Shown here one piece after another: positions 48,950-60,577 of a stretch of DNA of 64,000 nucleotides. Source of the stretch: Linnemannia elongata (lineage: Eukaryota; Mortierellomycota; Mortierellomycetes; Mortierellales; Mortierellaceae); contig JAXBDG010000001.1 of NCBI GenBank assembly GCA_036320915.1, positions 4,362,001 to 4,426,000 on the forward strand, given 5' to 3'. Position 1 is the stretch's first letter, and each line of letters opens with the position of its first letter. The notes beneath the pieces are model-generated. The model was not told where the DNA came from and searched no databases. It saw only the letters and a program-made list of their open reading frames with translations. Position numbers and translations under genes: made by a program.

Positions 48950-49145
48950 TTATAGAACGTCCCAAGTAACTGCTGAACCGCTACTTTTCCATGACGGGCA
49001 GCCTTAAGAAGCCACTCCATGGCTTAGTCATGATCCTGCAATCCACCGCCGAGGTGGTACAGCAACCCATTCCCACACTGGACCTCAGCATATCCTTGCT
49101 TATCAGCCTTGAGAAGCCACCGTATTGCCATGGTATAAAGCATTA
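48950..49145 (-). pseudogene. Short Sel1-repeat remnant
   Basis: On the minus strand about 60 residues of Sel1 repeat remain: AIRWLLKADKQGYAEVQCGNG, LYHLGGGLQDHD, a stop, then AMEWLLKAARHGKVAVQQL. There is no start, and the frame is closed on both sides. It lies between the intact and the broken larger copy, all in the same orientation. Confidence 0.75.
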
Positions 49146-49263
49146 GTTTGGAGGGGTTTGGGTGGTGGTGGTGAATAATATCTCATTGAACACTCTTGCA
49201 GGTATGATTACTTATTCCTCCAAGAATCACTCATTACTACAGGCCATACCAAAAACAAGATAT

Positions 49264-51393
49264 TTATTTCTCAGTCTCAACGACAGCAGTGACAGCAGCA
49301 AGGGCATGAGCAGGGGGAGCAGGAGTAGCCGCATTCCGTTTCTTTGCCGGTTTTGCAGGAGTAGCTCCCTGTTTACGCTTCTGTGCCGGCTTCTGTGGTT
49401 GAGGATTTACTCTCTCCTGAGCCTGACGATGCCCCCTCGCAGTAACCAGACGAAACCACTCCATCGCAGACCCGTTGCGCTCTCCATTAAGATGCCCTTG
49501 CTCATAACACAAACCGATCTGGTAGTGGGCCTCGACATCACCGACCTTCGCCGCCTTCAAGAACCATGTCATCGCTTCGGTGTAATCCTGTGCTATCCCA
49601 GGCCCTCCATGAAAATACAAGCTCCCGATACTAAACCAGAACGGCACCATCTCCTTATCGTCCTTCTTAGGCTCCGCCGTCGTAACCTTGAGGTACCACT
49701 CTTTGGCCTTGGCCCAGTCCTGCTCAACCCCGAGTCCTTCGCGGTATAAAGATCCGATTCTGTGTAGCGCTCCTAATTGCATCCCCCGCCTGTTGTTCGC
49801 TGCCCTGAGGAACCACTCCCTCGCCCGTGTAAAGTTGCGACTGATGTTGCGGCCGCCAGAATAGTAGGTCAGGCCAATGAGATGTTGAGCGTCCGCGTTC
49901 CCCTTCTCTGCGGCCTTGCTGAACCATGTCAGAGCTTTGACACAATCCGAAGAGACCCTAAATCTCCCCTGGTGGTACTGGATCCCGACCGCCAGCTGGG
50001 CTAACTCGACTCCCTGCTCGGCCGCCCTGTTGTATCATATCAGCGCCATGTTGTCGTCCAGAGGTATGCCCGTGCCTTTGCCATACAGTACGCCAAGTTG
50101 GAACTGAGCCTCGGGGTGGCCATGGTTCGCAGCTTTATAGCTCCAATCGACAGCCGTCACCAGGTCCTTTCAACGTTGAGGTCCACATTCTCGAGCAACA
50201 TCCCGAGCTTAAACTGCGCATTACTGTGACCCTGCTCAGCAGCTCGAAGATACCATTTCCTGGACTTTGCGTTACTCTGTGGGATCCCCTGACCTCGCCG
50301 GTACATGGATCCGACTCGGAACTGGGTCTCTGCGTCTCCCCGCTCTGCCGCCATCAACTCTCGCTCCGCTTGTACTACATCCTCATCCTGTTCTGTATTT
50401 TTGTTGCTGTTCGCGTTGTTACTTGTCGCGTTGCTGATATTTGTGTTGTTGCTGGTTGTAATGTTGCTTTTTGGATTGTTACTAGTCACGCTATCTATTG
50501 TGCTGTTTGTATTGTTGATGGTGCCACTCCTGCTGATGCTGCTGTTGTTATTGTCGCTGGTACTCCTGATGCTTGGCGCCTTCTCTTGTACTTTCTCCCT
50601 CTCCTTCTGCACCGCCTTCACAACCTTAAGCACGACGATCTCATCATCTCTAGGATTCCCCTTGACAGCCATATCTTCCACATCGTCAACAATGGATATC
50701 TTAGGTTCCTGGGGCTCTGCCTTGATGACGACTTTCTCAGCTTCGGAAAACTTCGATATCGGCGTTGTCGTCGTCTCCAGTGTGGCCAAGGTTTCGCGGA
50801 CCACCGCGCCCGTCCCGACAGCCATCTCTTTGACTTGCCCCTCGACTACAGTACCTTCACCGGCGGATTGACTTTCAGTGACAACGACATCTAAGATGAC
50901 ATTCGGCACCACCGCAATACGAAGTGGCTCTAAACTAAAAGACATCAAAAGAGGCAAGTGTCAAATCGCGACTAGAATACAAATATGTTTGCAAACACAC
51001 AAAAACAGAGCAACTGAGGAACAACCAGAGATCCGCCTCTTGCACATACATTTTGAGACCATGGCCCCTGAGAAAAGGAACAACCATCGCCCCCTGGCGA
51101 ATATATGTCGCGCCCTTGAACGGAATCTGGATATCCTCCCATAGGACAATATTCCTCTTTGTCGCCGGGTCTTTGTGTCCTGTCACGTATAGCACGTCCC
51201 CTCGGTCTGCCAATAACGATATAAACGTTGAAGAAGAGGAGTAAGGAGAGGGGGAGGGGGAGGAAGAGGTTGGGTCCGTGTTTGATAACGATGCGGAAGC
51301 GGATGGTTGTCGGTCGCAGTAATTGTAGTTAGTGTTCGGGCTGGTGGTGCTGGTGACGATGCGGAACCCCTGGAGGATGGGGCTTTGCACCAT
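49264..51393 (-). pseudogene. Sel1-repeat gene with N-terminal module, broken by a frameshift and a stop
   Basis: Exon 1 is 51393-51050 (114 codons plus 2 nt, donor GTATGT); exon 2 starts at 50934. Joined, the product carries a module of about 75 residues: DRGDVLYVTGHKDP, NIVLWEDIQIPF, YIRQGAMVVPFLRG, then LEPLRIAVVPNVILDVVV. An Asn/Ser-rich linker and Sel1 repeats follow, starting AAERGDAETQFRVGSMY. Near 50165-50170 one base is missing: the frame meets a stop at 50157, while the -1 frame continues as LVTAVDWSYKAANHG. At 50035-50037 a TGA stands where MALIWYNRAAEQG-type repeats have Trp. After that the repeats run on to 49264, ending in a Lys/Pro/Ala tail. Two independent lesions argue for a pseudogene, but otherwise it is well preserved; the missing base alone could be an assembly error. 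Confidence 0.8.
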
Positions 51394-52025
51394 TGTTGGC
51401 CCTAATGCTCTGTCTTTCTTCTTTTAGTGTTTGGGGTATGTATGCTGTGTTAGTCAGGGAGAACTAGAAAAAAGAGTATAAAAAGGCGACGAGAAAGAGG
51501 GTAGGGGAGGTTGAGTGTGTGCTTGTTTCCTTGTGTGAATGCAAACTGATGAGAGTCTGCGTGGGTGTTGGTGGTAATCAACGAATGCAAAAAGACAATC
51601 CTCGAAAAGAAAGTACGTCGAGACCAACAAGAAAGGAAAAGAAAAGGTCGGAAGAGCGATCTCGTCAATATCATCGCGCCATGCTTCCACTCATGCACAC
51701 ATGCAAACGCACAAGTGTACTTTGATGAAGTAAGAGAACAGCGGTACGGGAAGGAAAAATCTTCTTGCACCACAAAAAGAGTGCACAGTTAAGCTACACA
51801 CTCCAACTCTGCGAAACGATCTTGATGAATGATACTTTGAAGCTGGTCATCGTCGATAGTGATCGAGTCAGCGATTATTGGTATCGACTCTTCGTTGCCG
51901 ATGCTGAAGTTTGAAAGGTGATGGCAGAGAAGAGAGGAGGAAAACGTGATGACGCTTCTCCTTGTCCGCAATTCACTCCTTCACTAACGCCTTTAACAAT
52001 CAGTCCAGTCCAATTTTTACGTTGA
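51394..52025. other. Divergent spacer between two module-bearing sequences
   Basis: About 630 bp between the broken Sel1 gene (leftward) and the broken module copy (rightward). The segment 51790-51970 is free of low complexity but has no convincing frame. Nothing else supported. Confidence 0.4.
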
Positions 52026-52548
52026 ACATCACTTCTCAATGACGAGACACAAATTACGATTCAAGAGGCCCCGTACAACCTCAAGGCAGCTCGATGCGTT
52101 TACGACAACGGACAACCCTCAGCTGCTTCAGATATTGTCCATATCATCTGTCACCCAGATCTTGCCTCTGCCAGAGACATTCTACTTTAGGACGATATCA
52201 AAGCAGTCTTCGACGACGTTCTTCATGTCCAGTCCGACACCGTCTTGCAGACTTTCCTCAGAGGATCCGACTTTAAAATGTGCTCTCGTGATTATTAATG
52301 GTGCACTTTGATCCCAACCCTTCAATTAACATTTGTCGTGTTTTTCTTACCGCGTCGCTCTCTTTTTTGGTATCAATAGTCTGAATCTTCTTCGAATTGT
52401 TCATGTTCTTGGCGTTACCCTGGATATCGTTGTCATAGGTCGCTTGGTTCGTGCCAATGCATCGTTGCCCCCCAGAGTCGTCGAGCATATCACCCTCAAT
52501 GGAACTGTCCATGGCGTCCTTACAGCCGGTGTTGCCGAACGCCACTGA
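52026..52548 (+). pseudogene. Broken copy of the Sel1 N-terminal module
   Basis: The plus-strand frame 52026-52279 reads APYNLKAARCVYDNG, DIVHIICHPDLASARDILL, a TAG stop at 52188-52190, then DDIKAVFDDVLHVQS and TFLRGSDFK. It continues across an intron 52280-52379 into LNLLRIVHVLGVTLDIVV and ends in a TGA at 52548. This parallels the neighbour's module piece by piece, including the intron at the same codon and phase (after AAA AT). The TAG sits exactly where the neighbour has Trp (NIVLWEDI against DILL-stop-DDI). The donor is a weak GTGCTC. No start codon is visible in this frame, and no clear Sel1 repeats follow; a faint one may lie near 53030-53100 (ALLDLGEMY). Confidence 0.7.
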
Positions 52549-54533
52549 TGAAAGCACAAGCACCTCGACCCAGACGCCAGCTTTCAGAACTATCACTACA
52601 GCAACAGTAATAACAAACGACCCAGTATACGGTTTGAAAGACACAGCGATGGACAATTACGCGCACGTCGACAAGCCTGAACACATCAGAACATTTACCT
52701 TTACTATGGTTCTACGGCGCCATCACGAACAACAGACTGATTCGAACTTCAGCAGCGCCAACTTCTTCACCGCTGACTCCGATACCACTATTGCCATTGT
52801 TTCTGCTTCAAGAGAACCTTTCTTAATCTCGAAAACCTTGCACCAGAAGCCTACAAGAACAGCACCACTCCAGCTTAACTCTCGACAACCACAAGCACAT
52901 CAAGACGACCAGGCAACATCCACCACCACCAGCGACGACACACTCCCAACCTCACAGAACCCAAGTCGCAGGACGCAGTCTTCTCGTGCACCGCAAGAAT
53001 CCGCTCCCGGCGCTGCCAAAGATTTCGCAAAGACGATGGCGAATGCAAGTCTCGGGGCAAACATGCGCTGCTCGATCTTGGCGAGATGTACAGGAGCGAG
53101 GACCTTCTCTCCATTTTTTTGTTGCTGTTATCAGATACCGAGTTTCAATTTTACGCAGACAAAACAAAGGCAAGAAAGAAACGCCCAAGCCGATCGAAAT
53201 CTTAGTATTGCCCTCTAGAGAGCATGAGATGTTACACATAAGGGTGAGGAAAGGTGCCAGTAGGGCAGCGGGTGATGAAAAAAAAAATTCAATCAGATTT
53301 TGAACTGTCTCCACCAGTCCACCAGGGTAAGTATAAGCCCGCCTACTTACAAAAGGCGTGCAAACACTGTACGTCAAGACCGATCCCTGGGTGCGATGAA
53401 GGACGAGAGAGAGTGCGGGAGGAAGAGTAAAGAGCCGGAATTGAGCGGGATCGGTGCGCATCGAGCTCGCGTTGGATTGGTTCCTTCCGTCCATCCTTCT
53501 CTCGTGGTGCTTGCTCAATTGAGTGTTTATTTAAGACAGTGTCCGTGGATTGAAAGATGGATGTTAGTCATAGGTTTTTTTTGCATGGAGATATCATATG
53601 AAAAAAAAAAAACCGTAATGGTGTGCATACCTCCTCTTTCGTCCCAAGGCTCTCTTTATTGTTTGTAACTTTTTTCTCTAGTTAACGGTCTGCATTCTTC
53701 CAGTTTAGGAAGGCACCCCGCTTTGTTTTTTTGTTTGTGGAGGGAGGGAGGGAACAGGGAGGGACGAGAGAGATACTTAGAGGACATCGTTGTTATTGCG
53801 TTGAGTCAAGAGTAATGATTCATTTACAAGAGAGCAGAGAAGGATAAAACCGCGTGAGCGATCGACGTACGAATCATTAGCAATTGACTGTTCTTTGTTT
53901 CTTTGTTACACGTGAAGAAGTGCTAGGAAAACCATTCGCCCATTAATACCTTCGAAAAAATGAAGACGCCGTTGACGGGATCAAGGATTCGCGGAAGGTG
54001 GAGAACGATGAGAATAAGAAAGTGGAGAAAAAAAAAATTAGAGAAACAGAGGAGAAGGGAGAAAGGGAGAAAGGGGTAATGATAGGGTCGCCCGGCTAGG
54101 TACCTTTCCTGGAAATCTACTATACGTCGCTTGATAGATCAGGGAGGGAGGGAGACAGCGAGCTTAATGAGGCCGTCATCCTTCTCTTTCACCTGACAAG
54201 GATGCTTCTATTTGTCGCGTCTGAGCGAGAGAGACACTTCTTACTTCAGGCATGTTATGATCAGCCAATGAGAAAGAGACGATTGTGACGAAGGAGAAGA
54301 AGGAGTGGGGAAGAAAGAAGAGAGGGAAGAAGGAGAAGACACCACCCCTGACGAAGTTGATGAGCGGCCAACCCGATTGGCACTGTTAAGAGAGAACCCA
54401 GTGCCTTGGCTTTGCTTTGAACAGAATCATATTCTTACCTGGCATAAGAAAAATCGCGCTAATGAAAATCAGGATCACCGTCTATCACATCATGACGGGT
54501 CCATGACAGAGAACAGAACAAAGGAACAACGCC

Positions 54534-54564
<31 letters not shown>

Positions 54565-54966
54565 GATACGTGTACGCAATGAATCTTCAGTACAAAGTGA
54601 GCAAGCGAATAATTGACCTGTTTGCATTGCTATGGATGACAACTGACAAGTGACAAGAATAGGATTCGGTGCATTTCTCAGGTGAAATCGAACCGTCCGT
54701 TTCAGTCCAATCCTGAGTTTAGGATCCGTTCATGCCCCATGTGCCCGCACACATTCACCGCTTTTTTTCAATAAAAGGAGGCCTTCGTTCTCTTTTTTTT
54801 TTTTTCTTTTTTTTTCTTTTATCTCTTTCCCTCAGTAACTCTATAACTCTACTCTCACTCCAACAACCAACCAACCAACCAACCAACTCATCAACCCCAA
54901 CAACTTTCACACACTAACACACCACCCTCAATATCAACCACAACCAAGACACACCTACTGAGAAAG
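52549..54966. other. Region without a supported gene
   Basis: About 2.4 kb. The plus-strand open frame 52451-53218 overlaps the broken module in another frame and is Ser/Thr-rich with no domain, so I treat it as degraded sequence. 53650-54900 has GGGA runs, a GAAA array and the CT/CAAC-rich upstream region of the next gene. Confidence 0.45.
54536..54563. repeat. (GAAA)n tetramer array
   Basis: About seven AAGA units in the spacer upstream of the gene at 54967. Confidence 0.85.
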
Positions 54967-56033
54967 ATGGCTTCATCGATCCGCGCAATTTCAATGTCTC
55001 TCCCTCGTGTCTCCATGGCTCGCATCCCCCTTGTGGCATTCACAAACACCCACGTTGCCCCGACCCTGACTAGCCAAGCCCACGCCTACGCTCACGCCAA
55101 CTCGACCCACCCCTCTGCGTATTCCTCCATGCCCACCCGCTCCAACTCTAACAAATATACAAACGCCGCCGACAAGCTCGAACAATCCGCCAAGAATATG
55201 AACCAGTCGACCAAGGACTATCTTCGCGAGGTAAAACATTACGATAGTGAAGAGGATGAGGTCATGATGGAACTTGGCCTTGCCATGAGCAGCAATAGCA
55301 TCAAGCACACCAACAACACTGGAACCCAGGCGAACAAGAACAATTACACAGGGAATCAGAGTGGTGGCAGGAAGGCGCATGAGAGACAGGTGGAGGGCAC
55401 ATTTGAGGAGACGTTGTGGTCGGATATCCAAGCGGATGTGGCGCATCCTGCGGGCAATGAATTCCACCATGCCGACCATCATCATGAGCAAGAGTTGATT
55501 TCCAGCCTCTGCGAAGAGCTGAAGGTAACCCTTGGATCCATCTACAAGTCTTTATAGGCCTCTTCCTCTTTCTTCGTTTTCAGGGTGCCTTTGTTTTGGC
55601 TTGTGGGGTTAAGCAAGAATAAGATCGAGGCAAAAGGATGCAAAAGAAACAAAGAGAGGAGAAACCAGTTAAAGAAGAGTGAGATGAGAGAGTAGTGGGA
55701 ACGAGAATCCAATGCAAAAGGGGTTCAGAGAGATATATATTTATATGCAGCATGAACTAAAAAATGCCGGGCGGTTGCTCCCCCTTCTCACTTCACTCTT
55801 CCTCTTCCCGTCATTTCATTATTCACATTCAACTAACCTTCCCTTTCTTCCTTGTTTCCACCAAATAGGAACAAGCGTCTGCAACATCATCAAGTCGGTT
55901 GAGCCAGCACGCGTCGGATGCGATCCGGATGGTTGAGTCGCACAGCATTCTGAAGCAGGACAAAGCCCCCGTTCACAATGTCCGTGATGAGGATCCCACT
56001 GAGAAGGTTGCCCGCTATCAGAAGCGCCACTAA
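54967..56033 (+). CDS. Protein of unknown function with a likely mitochondrial presequence
   Basis: Two exons, 54967-55524 and 55869-56033, joined in phase 0: 240 residues. The intron (344 nt) starts GTAACC and ends AATAG. The N-terminus (MASSIRAISMSLPRVSMARI) is rich in Ser, Arg and hydrophobics with no acids, as expected for import into mitochondria. A predicted helix follows (AADKLEQSAKNMNQSTKDYL), then Asn/Gly-rich linker and a His-rich patch (EFHHADHHHEQE). The C-terminal exon is a conserved-looking helical block (HASDAIRMVESHSILKQ) ending VARYQKRH. I do not recognise the family. The upstream CT-rich tract and CCAA repeats at 54863-54886 look like 5' UTR. Confidence 0.65.
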
Positions 56034-56575
56034 GGCTTCGCTCCTCGTCGACCTCTTCCTGTTACTTTCTGCGACCTTGTATATAGCCAATTCCTTTCCC
56101 AAAGAGACCACAACAGACGCCTTTTGATAACCCCCCCCCCCCTCCCTTTCACCAGATTAGTTAGTTCATTCACCTGCCCAACAATGGTTCTCTCTCTTTT
56201 TTTCCAACTATGTCATGGACTGCATTTGTGTTAATGTGTCGTACGAATGCGAGCGAGTGCATGATCATTCAGCAAGCAGTCACCATAAGACCTTCCAAGT
56301 CAAAAATTCTCCGTTGTTCAGACGAGAATGACAACGGGGGTCATCCATCCTTTACTCTTTATCTTTTTCTCTTCTTCTTCACGCCCTCCACACAACTCCT
56401 CCTATTTCTTATCTGCCTCTTTTCTCTCAGCCAACGACAAACAACACACGCACCGTACTAGTACATCAAAGACTCTATCAGGATCTCAAGTATATCGCCG
56501 GCCCTACTTCTAACAATACGAAACAGCAAGCCAAACTCACCAGCCCACCAACAGCACAACTAACACACACAAACC
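56034..56575. other. Spacer upstream of the BRI3-like gene
   Basis: 542 bp. It contains a C11 run near 56132-56142 and a pyrimidine-rich approach to the next start. No gene. Confidence 0.45.
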
Positions 56576-57143
56576 ATGTCAGCCTACCCAGACGAGAAGA
56601 CCCTCCAAGGAGGTCAACCCGCCTACCATCTACAGCCCGCGTACCCACAAGAGACCTACGCTCAAACATCCCAACAACAATACTTCACACAACCACCGCC
56701 AGCAGTTGGAGGGTCAACGTACCCAGGCGCCGTCCCGGGCCCACCCACAGAATTCATGGACCCAACCATCCCCCGACCCAACGATATCTTACCTCTCCAC
56801 CCGACCATCATCCAGCAGCGCCAGATTGCTGCTTCCCTACCACCTTGTCCGAAGGGTGGACATCATGAATTGCGGTCCCGCTAGTACGTCTTCTCTTCCT
56901 TCTTCTCGGTTAGCAATGGTTGATTGTATGTCTGCGTGAAAGTGAGCAAAGGTGAACAAAATACTAACGCTGTCCTTTTGTTTTATTTTTCTACCGCTGT
57001 TGTTTATTAGCGCGCTGGGGATGAATGCGGGCACATTCATGTCGATTATCTGCTTCCCGGTGGTCTGCTGCTGTGTCCGCCAGGAGACCGTATGCATCAA
57101 ATGTCAAGAAAAGTTTGACATTGCCCTCCCCTCCATCAACTAA
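56576..57143 (+). CDS. Small Pro/Gln-rich membrane protein, BRI3/LITAF-like
   Basis: Two exons, 56576-56883 and 57011-57143, 441 nt and 146 residues. The junction completes a Tyr codon (RSRYALGMNAG). Residues 1-95 are Pro/Gln/Tyr-rich (QPAYHLQPAYPQETYAQT). The C-terminal part reads PCPKGGHHELRSR, a hydrophobic segment (TFMSIICFPVVCCC), and VCIKCQEKF. A Cys pair around a membrane-inserted hydrophobic stretch after a Pro-rich N-terminus is the plan of brain protein I3 (BRI3) and related LITAF-type endosome/lysosome proteins, where the cysteines bind zinc. Assignment is by layout only. The first Cys is in PCPKGG and the second pair in CIKC. Confidence 0.7.
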
Positions 57144-60010
57144 GAACAAGGTCCTTCGGGTTGTCCCGTACTCAGTTTGTTGACTGCAAACAACCAATCA
57201 GTACGACTTCTCATTCTTCTCTCGGGATTTATTCCTCTTTTCAGTGAATGATGCACATTCACACTTTTTTGTACAAAGGTAGCACTCCGCCATGGGACAT
57301 AAGACATACTGCTGTACAGCATTCTCGTTTGTTTCGGTTTTCGTCACTTTTATTCACAGCACTCTCTCGTCCACTACTCTCTAATAATAAACCACGCATA
57401 ATCAACATTCAAGATAGTCCACGAACCCGCCGCTGACGATATAAAGTATTCCGATAATCCAGTAAATGAGTCAACCACTGTAATCCTTCCTTCCTGACAT
57501 TATCCTGAAAGCAAAGCACTCTAAAAAGTTGACTGGATGGACAAAGGCGAGCATATACAAACAGGTTAGCATAACATCTCTAAATAGTCGCTGACGATGA
57601 ATTGGATCAGGATAACTCCTTCAATGCATAAAGCAGGTGAAGAGGGGGGGTATATTTTTTCAGAACCAAATGGTTTCCTCAGAGCACTAGCATTCAATGC
57701 CTGTGCGTAGGAAGAACGAAAGTATATTGTGTTGTTCATCATAAAATGTGGCGGAGGATAGGAAGGGAAAGAAGGAGAGTTTGAGAGAGAACAGAGGTGT
57801 CATACATACCAATTGAGCCAAGAACTAACGCGTAGCGTGAATGAGGAGCAGTGAAGGAAGGGTTAAGGAAGATGAAGATGAAGGTGGTGGAGGTGTGAAG
57901 AGAAAGAAGGAAGAAGTGTGAAAATTTTTAAGCAGATCGTGTCTTTTCTACTGTTGTTAGAAAAGAAGGTAGAGGAAAGATAATTGTAAGAAATACGTCA
58001 CTGATCTCTTCGATGATGTCATCTCAACCAAAATTGTAAGGTCACGCGACGGAACGCCTATGTGTGCCCTTGCTGCCACGCGAGAATTAAACTCGGCGTT
58101 CGCTCGCCTTTGAAAGTCCACTCCCCAAACAAGAAGCGGAAACGGAAAAAAAAAAAAAAATACAGTGTGCAAGAAGAGTAATGGGAGATTTCCCTTTGAT
58201 AAGGAAAAAGAAAAAAAAAAAAGTGGGTGGTCGGTTCCTGGGACTCGTCTTCTCACTCCCTGGTACTACTTCATTTGAAGGCATCCCTTCAGCCCAACAC
58301 GTTACCATCCCTCATTCACCCCTGAATTCATGGATCCTCAGTTCCATAGTTCCCCTCATGGCTTTTTTGCATCGTTTCTATTCAACCAATTATCCTTCCC
58401 ATCCCTCACTCTTTACACCACGAGATGATCGACAAGGGTGTGCTTGTATCTTTGATCCAACTGCAAAAAAAAAATATGGCGGTGAGCGAGCGGACATTTG
58501 AATGTCAACACAAAAATATGGTCTCGACCACGCTCGATGAAAAAGAGAGTTCCACAAGAAAAGAAAAAAAAAAAAAAAAAAAATGAGTTCAACCGCCGAC
58601 AGTCTAAAAGAGGTGGTTGAAGAAGAAATAATCAATACTTCTCTTTGCAAGGTTAGCAGACAATCAAGCGGGGAAGGGGAAAAGGAAGGGAGATGAGAGT
58701 GGGGAGGTGCAGCAGAAAGAAGAGCGCCGAAAGAAGGAAGGAGATGGATACCCCCACTTCATCCCTGAACATCTTGATATCTTTCCTCCCTTGTCAATGA
58801 TGCGTCTCTGGGTGGTCTGCTATATCAAAAATAGGGAATCGGGGAGGAAGTGAAAACTGCGCTGGTTTGCGTGCATGCGAAAAAAGTTGGAGTTGCGAAC
58901 ATGAAGAGAAACAGCGATTATATGCTGAATGGCGAGCAGTATGGTGATAAAGTGGATGTAGGATTGATGGAGAGACGACATATATAAGGATTGGCAATGT
59001 TATGTATGGCTTCTCTAGTAGCAACTCTCCTGACAGGAACTATCTTGCAATGGTTGGTTTGTTCAACTCAACCGGATACTTTGAAATGGAAGCACTCGAC
59101 CTTAACATTTGCAAGTGAGGGAGCTGGGAGTATGTTTAGAGTTTTGACTTTGTTAGATAATACGATTGGGAAAGGGTCTTGTCCTTCTCGTTTTTAGTAA
59201 GGCTCCAAGACAGGGAAGGGGACTCCAGGCCCCTCAATCTTTCTTGATACCCCTCCCCTGCCTTCTCACGTCGAGAATGCAATTTGCTTTAGTTTCAATT
59301 ATTAGTGTCGTACAATCAAAAAAGAAAAAAAAAAAGAAAGCAGGACTGTACACCATTCTAACCTCAGGCGATACTTTAGTGGTGCCGTGTGTGGATGGGA
59401 TTGGTTCTTTTGTTTGTGCTCCAGGGGTCCTTCAGGGATCAGGGTCGCGCGACTGGTTCGCGTTGTTTATTTTGCTTGTTTGTTTTGTTCGAATGGATTT
59501 TGAGTGCGGTTGGTATCCATTACCTGAAAACGACTTTCTCAGGGTCGTCTTCTTGCGCTTTTTTGATTGAATCGTGAGAGCAAGGATAAGTGAGAAAGAG
59601 TGGGAGGAGAGAGCTCACATACATACTGCTGTACCTTATGCATGCATGCATATTGCCCTTTGTGTGAAAGTGAGATATCTGGAGTCGAGAAGGCGTCCGG
59701 CTCTCACGAGGAAATTGAGGCGGTCTTACAGAGAGACGGGATTTAGTATCTACCTTCCCCCGCACCCTGCTTGGATGCTACCTCTAGCATCCAGGTCATA
59801 CCTCTTATAGTGCAGTAGTCTGACTGCAGTGGTGGTAGTGGAGGCGCCGTATTATGGTAGATTGCATGCTCACTAGCTCCAAAGAGCCCTTCGGTAAAGT
59901 GGGGATGGATAGCGTTTTTGTTGATGTGTCCTTGATATGTGTTTCTGTGATAACTGACTGCAAGTGCTGTACGTTTTGCTTGTGCGCCCAAGCAAACGAA
60001 CGCATGCATG

Positions 60011-60012
<2 letters not shown>

Positions 60013-60044
<32 letters not shown>
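60013..60044. repeat. T32 homopolymer after a GCATGCATGCA palindrome
   Basis: 32 T on the plus strand, directly preceded by GCATGCATGCA. Confidence 0.9.
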
Positions 60045-60045
<1 letters not shown>

Positions 60046-60546
60046 GTTTTCAATAATGGCTCAGAGCAATTACTCGGGGTTTGGATTATTTGTGCGTCTT
60101 CTCCTGTCCTTCCTTCCTTCATCGTTCGTTCTCTCGAGTTTACAAAAAGTAGGAGAGGGGGACATGCAACTTCATAAGGAAAGTACGCCCCGACACACTA
60201 GTTCTTCACTAGGCTTGCCACAGGCTTATTGACGTGGATCAACAACAACAGCAGACTGTTTTCTTTTTCATATTTATCTTCGTTGGTCCGTTGAAGGTTG
60301 AAGGAGAATGAAAGAAAATAGGTGGGGAGCGGTTCTGTGCCTCCCTCCTGGCAGCCTGCTTTGCTATCTCTCTCCTTCACAGATATAGTACTGTAGTCTC
60401 TTAAGACGTATCTCCCTCCCAATGAACAATGAGGTGAACGTCGATTTCCTTCCCGCCCTTCCGTCTAAAGAATTGCAATCGACCAACCAATTTGTGGCGG
60501 TCTATCAAAAATCATTCACTCCGTTCCTCATCTTCCCTGTTGAACC

Positions 60547-60550
<4 letters not shown>

Positions 60551-60577
<27 letters not shown>
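60551..60577. repeat. T27 homopolymer
   Basis: 27 T on the plus strand. Confidence 0.9.

Noticed and set aside
50035..52190. In-frame TGA/TAG at Trp positions as stop-codon reassignment
   Set aside because: Other genes in the window (CTD kinase, Moco sulfurase) end at TGA, and the stops accompany a frameshift, so simple decay explains them better.
52451..53218. 255-codon plus-strand frame rich in Ser/Thr/Gln
   Set aside because: It starts within the broken Sel1 module in a different frame and has no recognisable domain; probably degraded DNA.
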